Assembly (NCBI GenBank): GCA_022497155.1
Contig: MU385737.1
Span: forward strand, 434,001-498,000
Length of the DNA: 64,000 nt
Source: Whalleya microplaca
Taxonomy: Eukaryota; Ascomycota; Sordariomycetes; Xylariales; Xylariaceae
Direction of reading: 5' to 3'
Part shown: piece after piece, positions 1 through 9,751 of the stretch
Numbering within the stretch: the first letter of the stretch is position 1
How the letters are laid out: the number at the start of each line of letters is the position of its first letter
Translations under genes and position numbers: made by a program
The notes under the pieces: model-generated
The model's database searches: none
What the model saw: only the letters and a program-made list of their open reading frames with translations
Told to the model about the DNA's origin: nothing

Positions 1-969
1 AAAGACGTAATCGCTCGCTTCGGACAATCGGGTCCGGCATCTTGGCTTTATGATCATACCGAGTTCCAAAAGGCTAGCACGGTCATCCGGAAGTATACCG
101 AGCATTTTGTATGCCAGGCCGTGAACGACTGTCACCAGGATACTGGGACTGGTCGCCTTCAAGACAGAAAAGAAAGATCCTTCGTCCAGAATACGGCTGC
201 CGAAGGCTACAAATTTTCCGAGATCCGAGACCAGACCATTAGCATCTACCTAGCTGGAGTGGATTCAGTATCTGGCCTTCTGTCGGCAACTTGTTGGTAC
301 CTTTCCCGAAGCCCACGCGTATTCCAGACCCTACGGGAGGCTGTGGTGGGGAAGTATGGGTACGACCCGCCCCCATACGAGGAACTGGGAAGCGTAGTAT
401 ACCTTCGCTATGTTTTCAATGAAGGTTTTTAGACCCAACACCGACAGCTGTAGGAAGACGCTAACCTGCCCAGCAATGCGTTTGATGCCCGCCGTTCCAT
501 TCAATGCAAAGGTTGCAAACAAGGATACCTGGCTACCTCGCGGAGGTGGGACAGATGGAAAATCTCATATGCTTGTTCGAAAGGGACAGATAGTAGCCTT
601 CTGGCCATGGGCAACACATCGGAAATCTGAGATATTTGGGGACGACCCTGAGACATTCCGTCCAGAGAGATGGGAAAGCATCAAAGGTGACGTCGCGGGC
701 TTCGTCCCTTTCCAACCTGGACCGAGAGTGTGTCCCGGCCGTATGTATTTGCTCTCTTCTAGGCTAACGCAACACGTTTTCGAAGATATTGGCTAATAAT
801 AATGACTATAGAACGGATTGCATTGGCGATGGCGTCGTACATTATCATTCGGTTGCTTCAAAGCTTTGCTTCCATGGAAATGCGGGACACTAGACCGTGG
901 ACTGAGAACCTGGGGCTCAGCTTAGCTAGTAAGAATGGAGTTATTGTGGCGCTTTTGCGGCAAGAGTAA
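1..969 (+). CDS. Cytochrome P450, CYP52-like, 5'-truncated by the window edge
   Basis: This is the C-terminal half of a haem-thiolate monooxygenase. Frame 1 is open from base 1, so the start lies outside the window. Exons are 1-424, 474-740 and 812-969; the introns 425-473 (branch site CTAAC) and 741-811 both have GT/AG ends. Visible motifs, in order, are an I-helix segment AGVDSVS, a K-helix ExxR (E-A-M-R, restored only by the first splice), the PERW motif (FRPERW) and the haem-binding loop FQPGPRVCPGQR with its axial cysteine. The last motif is completed across the second intron. CPGQRIALA and the overall layout resemble CYP52/CYP539-type alkane or fatty-acid omega-hydroxylases, normally anchored in the ER. 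The usual AGRDTT of the I-helix is AGVDSV here, so the acid/alcohol pair is D-S. The exact subfamily is an inference. Confidence 0.9.
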
Positions 970-1291
970 CAGAGGCAATTTGGAGACCTTCTTAGTATGA
1001 AAAGAAATTGTTGGGTGTCAGTCCATGAGAGAGATTCATTATAGCTAGCATAGATAGACAGATATTTGCGGGGGGCGGGGGGCGGTACTATTACATATTT
1101 AGCTGAAGAGAAGATGCAACATATGGTTATCAGATTTATCCTGTAAATGTTAAATAGATCGCATCCGCAATGGAAACGGCACCAGCGATGTATAGCGACT
1201 ACAGCCACGATTGGCGGTCGTACAGTTGAGTGTCTAACACAGAACGCGCTTATATTATACATATCATGAGCATCTACCTCCGGGTCGTTTG
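970..1291. other. Intergenic, no gene seen
   Basis: This is the 3' flank of the P450 gene. A reverse-strand open frame at 858-1262 overlaps the P450 3' exon and has no recognisable domain. Nothing else is supported. Confidence 0.6.
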
Positions 1292-1439
1292 CCTCCGTTA
1301 TCCACTTGATAAATGAACAAAACTGATGTATGAACTTGAATACCCTCTGTTAGATAGGCTATGGCCTACACTGATAAATGTAAAACATTTACTCGCACGG
1401 GAGTTGGGGGGGGGGGGGGGGGGGCGGGGGGCGGGGGGG

Positions 1440-1482
<43 letters not shown>

Positions 1483-1666
1483 GGGGGGGGGGTTGGGGGG
1501 GGGGGGGGGGGGGGTANNNNNNNNNNGTGGTTTTCCTCCGTTTAACACTTTTTAAATTAACAAAACTTTTGTTTGTAATTGCAAAACCCCTTTTTTTTCT
1601 GCTATTGCCAAAAATGTTTAATTTAAAAAATTTAAACGCCCGGGCGTTCCCCCCCCCCCCCCCCCC
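1292..1666. other. Assembly artefact: poly-G run, 10-N gap, poly-C run and a corrupted 114-bp duplicate
   Basis: A G homopolymer with rare C/T interruptions fills 1406-1514. Ten Ns follow at 1517-1526, and an uninterrupted poly-C occupies 1649-1666. The 114 bp before the poly-G (1292-1405) align without any indel to the 114 bp before the poly-C (1535-1648). Roughly 30% of positions differ, nearly all by transversion (C to A, G to T, A to T or C). That pattern looks like low-quality sequencing through a homopolymer, not biology. All glycine- or proline-rich open frames here are meaningless. Confidence 0.85.
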
Positions 1667-1948
1667 TTCGAAACACACAGGGAAGTGAAGCTGCCGATAT
1701 ATCTAGATGATGAATCCATATAGTACTATATGGCCGGTGGACTGATGGGACAGATGCTGGCTGCATGCCTCATACATTAGAATGTAAATCGACTTCATCG
1801 CTAATTCTTGTTGGCCCCCATGTTGTTTCTCTGTATCTTACTTCATCTTCTATCGAGAGGTCGATGTAACTAGCCTGGCGCCGGACAGTCCATTGTCTTA
1901 GTAGATCTGGCAGTCGATGCGACTGATCGGAGGTACCTATACACCTGA

Positions 1949-2110
1949 TCAGTCCATAGTAGTCCCCATAACAGAATAGTATGCTCTCCCACTTTGCCTG
2001 TTTCGCAAACACTTACACCGTCTAGCCGATCTTGACAGCGCAAGAATCGCTGCAGGCGTTGCTACAAACAGGGCGACAATCGCGATCGTAGCTTCGACAG
2101 ACAGTGCCAT
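1949..2110 (-). CDS. Possible 53-aa single-pass membrane peptide
   Basis: An ATG at 2110 opens a 53-codon frame. The first 30 residues contain a strong hydrophobic helix (VEATIAIVALFVATPAAILAL) followed by arginines (SRSARR), as in a one-pass membrane protein. Many fungal genomes carry short hypothetical proteins with this kind of N-terminus. Just downstream, in another frame (1770-2012), is a second open stretch ending SDEVDLHSNV. It could be a spliced continuation, but I found no convincing intron that joins the two. It could equally be a chance ORF. Confidence 0.3.
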   Translation of the reverse strand: MALSVEATIAIVALFVATPAAILALSRSARRCKCLRNRQSGRAYYSVMGTTMD

Positions 2111-3410
2111 GATAAGTGAAATAACTTTCTAGTTATGACAGAATTATTTAATAATAAAAGCGCTTAAGGTAGATGTTCGATGGTAGTCGTGTAATGACAG
2201 TTCAGGCTTAGGTGACATTATTGGTTTTATGGACAAGTTATACGAATAAGAAGATAGGACAAAAATATCAAATGAAGTATATCTCGCTGCATTACTGTAT
2301 CATATTGTTCTATACCGCTTCTAATAGATATTTCGCTATTGCAATATACTGTTGTTCATAGACTGAATCTCCATTTCGATATCGACGGCAGCATGGCTAA
2401 ATGATCGTCGTCTTTGGGTTTTGACATAGGCCAATCGTGTCTTAGGATATCCCGTAGCTCAGATCTACCTTGTCTAGAGCTTGCGCCACTCTCAGATGTA
2501 CGAGTTGGGGTTTTGGTATGGTCCAATCAATTTGTAGATTTTGTAAGGGAATACCACCAAGTAAGCCTTGACACAGACGACTTACATGTATGTTGTATAA
2601 CGTCAATCAAACTCAATAAGGGGTGTGGGCTTGTGTTTTGTTCTTAACCAATTAGAGTATCACGTCAAGTGTTGTACAGTATTGTGGCTTATTGCATGTT
2701 GTCGCAGGAAGATATATCAGGCATTATTGCGACACATTTTCTATTATTCATTCCTGATTGAGTATAGAAACGAATTATTCGACTCTATTTTCCTTTTCTC
2801 GGTGACAAGAAAAGGGCGTGAGCTGAAACGGTGCTTATACGAAGCGCGATATATTTGGTATAATAAGGGGTATTCCTCTACCTTAAATATCAGACAAATG
2901 TCTACATATTCTGTACGTACCATACAAAACAAGCTCTTGCTTATACGCCACACCTTTGTGGTATGCTAAATGTTTCTTTTGAATTTGAATAAATACATTG
3001 AACTATTATACGTATTCTATGTCGGTGTTGTTCATATGATACACTATTTCCGACAGAGATGGACAAATTCTTTACCCAGTAGTCAGTTATGCAGATTTAC
3101 ACAAGCAAGCTTCCACCTTTCTGGATATTCTGCCCCACTGTACGTAATGTGTATGTGTACATTCGAATTGCAAATTGTCTTGCATCCCCTTCCCGTACGC
3201 CAGACTCCGTGGTTCTTTGGAACCGCCCCTCTATCTAGACCTTCGCTATTTCCCATATAGTACGTGCGTCTTCTTCATACATACTCGTCAAGTCACTGTC
3301 TTAGTGGTGACTGACGCCTGAGCCCCTTAATAGATATCGATACATTTAAGCTCCGTGTCATTAATGGTAATGGCCAGTTCTGGGTCGTAAGCCACGTTTC
3401 AACATCGTGC
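2111..3410. other. Intergenic, no gene seen
   Basis: This stretch is AT-rich with scattered short open frames (for example 2625-2969 and 2970-3260). They lack domain signatures, and several rely on non-ATG starts. No repeat or RNA gene was recognised. Confidence 0.5.
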
Positions 3411-4022
3411 TTATAAGAGTTGGCAGCAAGTGGCATCTTCTGGACTACAACTAGCTTTGACGCGTGCACCAGGCGGACACTAGCGATCCCGGAGTTAGCT
3501 CCGGAAGTACGGATAGATATGGAAATACATGATTCAACTTACAGCTCTGGAAACCGAGGCACAGCACGTTGAATCCCCTGGTTCACATCGAGTACGCACC
3601 GTGGATTTAGACGGGCAAGAGCTGCGCCTCCGAGACTCGACCCTAGCGCCAAGATTACAGCAAGTCAGATCCTCGGCCTCGCAGTGCGCGCGCACAATTG
3701 ACCCCGGAGGACACGCTTGCGGGATTGAGGCGCAGCAAGTAGGGTTATCGGGCTCGCAGCGGGCTCGGACCGTGGTACCGGGCTTGCAGAAGCCTCGCGA
3801 CGTCGTTGCGGCCACACTGCAGCAATTCGGATCACCGAGGTCGCAATTCTCCTCGACGCGGGCGCCCGGCTGACACATCTGGGATACTCTACCGCAACAC
3901 GTGGAGTCTCCGGGATCGCATCGGGATTTCACAAGTGAGCCTGGCGCACACGCCAGGCTGCTGGTCGCGGCGAGGGCGATGAGGGTTTGTGCCGTTATTA
4001 GGAGAACTGTCGCGACGAGCAT
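3411..4022 (-). CDS. Secreted six-module cysteine-repeat protein (intron restores module 6)
   Basis: The coding exons are complement 3543-4022 and 3411-3479. The intron 3480-3542 (63 bp) starts GTAAGT, carries GCTAAC as branch site and ends TAG. The predicted protein is 182 aa. Residues 1 to about 24 (from MLVATVLLITAQ to SSLA) form a clear signal peptide. Six modules follow, each with the exact spacing C-x9-C-x6-C-C and a loose consensus C-x-PG-x-x-V-x-x-x-C-[DE]-x-x-D-x-T-C-C. Inter-module linkers are 6 to 13 residues. The unspliced frame stops after module 5, at a TGA just inside the intron. Splicing is phase 0 and adds a perfect sixth module, CPPGARVKAS-C-SPEDAT-CC, then QLL and stop. The upstream open frame to 4076 has no ATG. 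With 24 paired-looking cysteines and no known domain recognised, it is probably an extracellular disulphide-rich protein; a role as effector or defence peptide is inference only. Confidence 0.8.
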
Positions 4023-5006
4023 GGCTGATGTTGAGTGCGGAGGAGCGGTCGACCACCGCGACGGGTGAAACAGCAACCGCTGAACGTTATGTACTAGTAT
4101 AATCGGATGTTCCCTTTTTTTCTGATATTATATGGATGCCTATCAGATGCATTTGGTAACCATGCATCCTCAGTACCCGTCTTCTCGCATGATGAGGTCT
4201 TGGCAATTCCTTTCTATCCTGGTTTTGATGAGCCCAAATGCCTGGATATTTTGCCCATCATAGTAGTGATCGTTACGGATATCCGTGCTTCGGCTTCTAC
4301 CGTCTGCTAGAGGGACGCTTAGCGCATCCTGCGAACCAACTTTCGCTAGTGCCTTGAGGGTTAGATCCACCGTACCAAACCTAATAGTAGGTGCTAAAAG
4401 AGACTACAACGACGTCTGCAAGTTAAGGTTCTTCCAAACCATAGGGGCTCTAACCCTACATACGTGTACAGGAATCGTTGTCCCGATTCACAAACGTGAC
4501 ATTCCAGGGTAAAAGCAGCGTGAATTGGTTTACCAGCATACCTAGCATAGGGCTGATGACTTACATGTATCTGTGCCGTAGGAAGTGGGTTGATAAAATA
4601 GTGTTTTCGACCTAGTATGCTGTATGTATAGTTCTTTGAGATTACTTATCTTGAATTAGACTTTTTTGCCTTCAGTGTATTTCAGCACGTTGTGTCCAGA
4701 GATGGCCATGTTCAGTAAGAAGCAATCATGAGGATCACTGTAGTTTACATGAGCATACGTAGTAGGATGGGAATCTCCGAAATTCTTTTTGATATCTATG
4801 ATTAGAAACTTTATATTGTATGGTGTTAGGGGTTAGCGTACATACAGACTAAGTATGGCTGGATAGGTCAATACACACAATGCGTCCTTGAGAGAGCAAT
4901 ATACTACAGTGGTGATATCGCTCAGATTTTGTTTCTCCAATACCCTGAGTCAGTCCGGCAAGTCCGCCCAGTGATAATAATCAAAGAGACTTCAGCGTTT
5001 GTCATG
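4023..5006. other. Intergenic, no gene seen
   Basis: This holds the upstream region of the cysteine-repeat gene and the flank of the MITE. Small open frames at 4107-4512 have no domain features. Confidence 0.5.
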
Positions 5007-5014
5007 AAGATTTC

Positions 5015-5514
5015 TAGCCCACCTAAAACTCCCTCCCTTTTTTCCTAAAACCCCCCCCTCTCTACTTAATATAGCGCCATCATACGCTGGCATAAGTAAC
5101 CTCTCAGATTAGTATATAGATCAGTGTCGATTGGTAAAATTGCAATATACCTGGGTATATATATACCTAAGGTAGGTAGTTATTTTATATCCCATTTATA
5201 TTAATTGCAATTGCAGCCTCTTTTAACACTCGCTATCTGTAATAACTATTTCTTTATATAAACAATTAACTATTATAATATCTTTTATATCGACTGATTA
5301 TATAAGCTAACGTTACTTAAATACTGCTAATATAAAAATACCATTAAATAGTAATATGCGTTAGATATTTTTAGCGCGTACGGTATTTATATATACGTAG
5401 TACATCTTATCTATATATGAATCTGGAGGGGTACTTATGTTAGCGGCATACTTTAGTACTAAGTGGAGAGGGGGGGAGTTTTAGGAAAAAAGGGAGGGAG
5501 TTTTAGGTGGGCTA
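5015..5514. mobile_element. 500-bp hAT-like MITE with ~54-bp terminal inverted repeats and 8-bp TSD
   Basis: The left end TAGCCCACCTAAAACTCCCT (from 5015) and the reverse complement of the right end (to 5514) match almost perfectly for about 54 bp. Both are built of CCTAAAACTCCC-type sub-repeats and poly-pyrimidine. The element is flanked by identical 8-bp direct repeats AAGATTTC (5007-5014 and 5515-5522). An 8-bp duplication and TA-G-type ends point to the hAT superfamily. The interior is AT-rich and codes for nothing, so the element is non-autonomous. Confidence 0.9.
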
Positions 5515-5522
5515 AAGATTTC

Positions 5523-5823
5523 GATAGTGTAGTACAAGGATTCTTCCCTTATAATGGGTACCAACTGTCCACTGTGGAGACAGGAAATCTATAGGGTGCT
5601 AATTTGGCTGAGGTTAATCGCTGTTACATCACTACCAAAATAGCCACTTGGGTTAAGGGGCTTAACTCAAATTCCGAGACTTATAATACAAGAATACAAA
5701 TCATATTCTAATACTTTCAGCATTTATGTTCCTACCTATATCCTACAGTTCCCACTTCTATAAAACTGCGTGAAAATCAACAAGTTGTTTACCCCGATAG
5801 TATATTCTAAGTATATAATCATT
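5523..5823. other. Spacer between MITE and LTR element
   Basis: This is AT-rich sequence with no open frame of note and no recognised repeat. It lies between two unrelated insertions. Confidence 0.5.
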
Positions 5824-6039
5824 TGTCACACTTATAATTAAAGGGATAACGCGCAGCTTTAAATAAGAGATTTTAAATTAACTATTATTATAAGCTTTAA
5901 GGAGAAAAAAAAACCAGTTATATGTAAGGAGGCCTAAGGCACTTAAATACCTTAATAAAGCCTCGGATCGGCTTAACTATTAATCCGGTAGACCTTTATA
6001 ACAGCCTTTATAATAACCTTTAAGCTTAGCTTTATAACA
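5824..6039. repeat. Left LTR of the 5.8-8.0 kb element
   Basis: This 216-bp repeat keeps the intact TG...CA ends (TGTCACAC ... TATAACA). It is the partner of 7816-8031. Confidence 0.9.
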
Positions 6040-6140
6040 TACCCCCTAAAGGTTTAAGACTGCCGTAATTTTAAAAGCCTATTCCTTTAAGCTTACTACT
6101 TACCCTTAAGGCTGCTAAAATTAAGCTTTAAATAATAACA

Positions 6141-6302
6141 AAATGCCCTAGCTTTTTTAGTAATTCCTAAAAAGTGCCTAACCTTTAAAATGCGTAAAAA
6201 GCACTTATAAAGCTATTAAATAAAAAACCAAAAGCCTAAGCTTTCTTAATAGTTCCTAAAAAAGTCTAACCTTAGGAATACGTAAAAAACACTTATAAAG
6301 CT
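6141..6302. repeat. Internal tandem duplication (~73 bp, two copies)
   Basis: The copies at about 6141-6214 and 6230-6302 share blocks such as TTCCTAAAAA, CGTAAAAA and CACTTATAAAGCT. They differ mainly by transitions. They lie inside the RIP-decayed LTR element. Confidence 0.65.
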
Positions 6303-7815
6303 CCCTAAAAAAGTCCCCCTTATAAATCGTTATTTAGGAGATCCTTAAAATATATAACGATAATACCTTAACTATATATTAGCCGTTAGGTTATAATATA
6401 CTAATCGATTATATAAAAGGAAAATTATTTAATAAGTTAGTAAGAAACTCAGCCTTATTAACCTTACGCTTACCGCCTTAATAATATTAGCCCATAAATT
6501 TATTAAAAATCTTAAAATCCTTTTAATTTTCCCAATTTCCTTAAGAGAACTTTATTTTTAACTCTGCCTATTAAGACATATTAAGCTTTTTTTTAATAAT
6601 AAAATATTGTATCGGGTTAAAGGGATTAGAAAGTTTCGAAAAAATAGTGCTATTAATAATATACAAAAGCCTTTTATAGCTTTTTAAAGGCTATTTATAA
6701 ATATGTAACTAATTAGCTATATAAAGATAATAAAAACTTCCAGATTGGCTTTTTATACCGCCGAACGTTATAAATATTTAATTTTTATTATCGATTAAGC
6801 TTTTTTGCCGAAAAATTATACCGAACTACTTTTTATATTACTTTAAAAATATCTCGGGAATCTTTAAAGCTTTATAACGCGCTAATTTTATAAGCTGCTA
6901 ACTAGCCTAATCTGGTAAAAACCTTTAAAGCGAGCTTAAAAAATTCCGTATAGCTAGCTACCCCTAAATTTTAGGAATATTATAAGCTTTAGCTTTAGTG
7001 TAAGCCTCCCTCCAGTTATTAAGCTAGGTCTTAAGCCGTATTAAGTTTAGCTGCGCCAATTAAAATATTCGAAAATACCTAATGCGTACGGCGTTTAGGA
7101 TACTTTAATTTAACGGGGCTAGCTAATTTTTTAGGGCATATAAAATCTTTTAAATTATAAGCTCTTTATTTTAAAGAAAATCTAGTTTAAGAAAAGCTAC
7201 TAAAAAAAGCTTCGAGGTAACGGTAGCTAAGATTTAATTTTAGATAGCTATATATCGGGACGAGGTAAAGGATTATTTGGTTAATTTTATTAGGTAATCC
7301 TTATATTCGTTATTATATTTAACATTAAAATTTTTACGTATAAAAATTGTTAGAAGCCTTAACTTAGTACCCCGTATAGCTTTATTAAGTTTTCTTTATA
7401 TAATAACCTAATTTTTATATTTTTACTAACGACAGGTAATTTTAGCTAAATTAACTGACTTAAGTATAAAGGCCCGTAAAGCTCCCGATAATAAATAATA
7501 GCTATTATTAAAGGTATCGGGATCGATTTAATCCCACAGGTTACGCTAGCAAACATAAATATATAACTAAATAAACCAATCGGTTTAATTGTTAAAGCAG
7601 GTAAGCTTTACGCTAATAGGTACGGAAACGTTAAGATTGTTAATAATAAATAGTTTTATAGCTAAAAGATCGATCTTAAAGAAATTAGGTAATTTGGAAA
7701 TAAAATCAAAAAATCGAATAAAAAATCGGACGAGGGCTAAAAAAAAAAGCTACGCGTTATTAGTTATTAAGTAAATAACATAATTAGCAATTTAAGCGGC
7801 AACTAGGCTTATAAT

Positions 7816-8031
7816 TATTACACTTATAACTAAAGAAATAGCGCGTAGCTTTAAATAAAAAATCTTAAATTAACTATTATTATAAGCTTTAAAAAAGAAA
7901 AAAAACCAGTTGTATATAAGAAGGCTTAGGACACCTAAATACCTTAATAAAGCCTCGGATCGGCTTAATTATTAATCCGGTAGACCTTTATAACAGCCCC
8001 TATAATAACCTCTGAGCCTAGCTTTATAACA
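7816..8031. repeat. Right LTR of the 5.8-8.0 kb element
   Basis: This 216-bp repeat starts TATTACAC, where the left copy has TGTCACAC. The terminal TG has therefore itself been hit by a G-to-A change. It ends TATAACA. Confidence 0.9.
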
Positions 8032-9187
8032 TTATTATATTAAGGCCGATAGTAAGGCACTTGGAATTATACAGCTATACGTAGTTAATTTAAATTTGTA
8101 AGAAAATTAAGTAGTAAGTTAAAAATATAAATAATAAACTCCCATATAAGATATTGTGCGTGCCAAATATATAATAAACCTTAAAAAAGATCTACTTACT
8201 TTTTTAACTGCTATTATATTATAGCTACTGTTTATACACTACATATATATGATTTTCTATTACTTATATATAATCTAAGTCCTTTATTACTGGTAATTAA
8301 TACTGTGGTAGTAATAGTTTAAATATACCTATTAGGTTTAAACATTAATATAATAATATAGCATATTTTACGTATGCTTAAAAAAAAAAGTTATATTACT
8401 ATCTTTTCGTCTTCGTTTTCGTTATTAAATAATCTAATCAAATCCTATTATCTATAACAGCAATCTTTAGAAAATGCAGGTTTGGCGTTAACATTTTGCT
8501 CCATTAAAATAAATACCGGCCTTATAATAGTACGACAGCAAAACTTATACGCAGTTTTATATATTAATAACTATATTACTTAAATTACTAGCTTTAAAAT
8601 AACTAGCATCTATTATATTTCTCGTAATAGCATATATAAAATAGCTTTATCCACGGTTATATAAAGATACTTTAGCATCCTAACACCTAGTTTATAATAC
8701 CGATTATTATAAAGTTCACAAACACTATTAGTCGCTTAATATTATAATAAAATATACGCAAGTTATAAGGAGTAAAGTAGTCATTATTAGAGAAGTATTA
8801 TTACTAGAGTTAAAGGAGGTAAAGCCTCCTATATATACAGCTACAGCTTGTAGGGCGTCCCAGCCACCTAGATTATCAGCTATATATCCCTATAATCCGC
8901 TACGTCGAAATAGGAGATCTGATATACAGTAGGCGATATAAAAAACGACATCGGATGCTCTAGAAACTTTAAAGCATTAAATTAATAAATGTAATTAGCT
9001 TGTTAGCGACGGTACGAATACGATCGCATATTATGTATTCTGTAATCCTGGTCAGATATTCCCCTACCGGGGACTTGTGGGAAAAGGGGCTCGGCACGAA
9101 GTACGCCCGACCGCAATGCTCCCCAACCAACATTCAACATTCATCATATGCCACTAAGAACCGCAACAACAACCAGATCAAGCCAAG
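8032..9187. other. AT-rich flank, possibly older repeat debris
   Basis: From 8032 to about 8990 the sequence stays as AT-rich and stop-laden as the LTR element, although it lies outside the LTRs. It may be another RIPed insertion. No terminal repeats were found. Normal composition resumes at about 9000, just upstream of the thioesterase. Confidence 0.4.
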
Positions 9188-9751
9188 ATGTCAGACGATA
9201 TTGCCAAGACATCCGATTATACGCATTTTGCCTCCATACCTTGGTGTGCTCAACATCTCCACGGCCCAAGAATAGTCACTATATGGCCCCCAAGCCGGCA
9301 ACAGAAACCTAACGGCGAGGACACTTTGTTCTCAGAAACTCTAAACTCGCCAAACACCATTTCGGCAATGTTGGGGGTCTACGAGGAACCAGTATCATCT
9401 ACAGCAGTAATAGGCTCTGTTAAAACATTCCTGACATTGGGGTCGGCTCTAAATGGACACCCGAGCGTATGCCACGGTGGTATTGTCGCAACAATCCTTG
9501 ACGAGGTTGTCGGACTTATCATCCCAATCAACGAGAAGCGCGGGGCAATACCTAACGTTCCCTACATGACGGCTTATTTGAACATCACATATTTGAGACC
9601 CGTACAAACTCCAGCGACTATTCTTGCCTGGGCTAAAGTGGATAGAGTAGAGGGTCGAAAACTTTTCATCCAGGGATCTATTGAAGACGAGAAGGGGTCG
9701 ATATTAGCCAAAGCCGACGTTCTATATGTTGGTTTAAAAAGCAACTTATAG
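9188..9751 (+). CDS. Hotdog-fold thioesterase, PaaI/THEM4-like
   Basis: This is a single-exon frame of 187 aa starting at an ATG with context CCAAGATGT. The hotdog core covers residues from about 75 to 180. It holds the signature CHGGIVATILDE (residues 95-106): the HGG loop followed by the central helix with its acidic residue. Then comes the strand region YMTAYLNITYLRP and a second beta-rich part ending KADVLYVGL. Family members hydrolyse acyl-CoA thioesters; the substrate cannot be read from the sequence. There is no signal peptide, so a cytosolic or organelle location is likely. The gene stands alone at the edge of the repeat block, and its codon use is not RIP-damaged. Confidence 0.85.
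   Translation: MSDDIAKTSDYTHFASIPWCAQHLHGPRIVTIWPPSRQQKPNGEDTLFSETLNSPNTISAMLGVYEEPVSSTAVIGSVKTFLTLGSALNGHPSVCHGGIVATILDEVVGLIIPINEKRGAIPNVPYMTAYLNITYLRPVQTPATILAWAKVDRVEGRKLFIQGSIEDEKGSILAKADVLYVGLKSNL

Larger units (their letters stand above)
5824..8031. mobile_element. RIP-decayed, non-autonomous LTR retrotransposon (2,208 bp)
   Basis: Two direct repeats of exactly 216 bp (5824-6039 and 7816-8031) bound the element. The left copy begins TGTCACAC and both end ATAACA. The flanking 5-mers TCATT (5819-5823) and TTATT (8032-8036) are a target duplication differing by one C-to-T change. All LTR-to-LTR differences that I aligned (about 28) are C/T or G/A transitions, as RIP leaves. The interior of about 1.8 kb is very AT-rich and has no gag or pol frame, so this is a TRIM/LARD-like derivative or a deletion product. 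Orientation could not be assigned. Confidence 0.9.

Noticed and set aside
858..1262. 134-codon minus-strand frame
   Set aside because: It overlaps the P450 3' exon on the opposite strand and has no recognisable features.
1298..1688. Glycine-rich and proline-rich open frames
   Set aside because: They are translations of the poly-G/poly-C artefact and the N gap.
5824..8031. CRISPR-like or other array
   Set aside because: The direct repeats are two LTRs with a target duplication, not a spaced array; the organism is a fungus.
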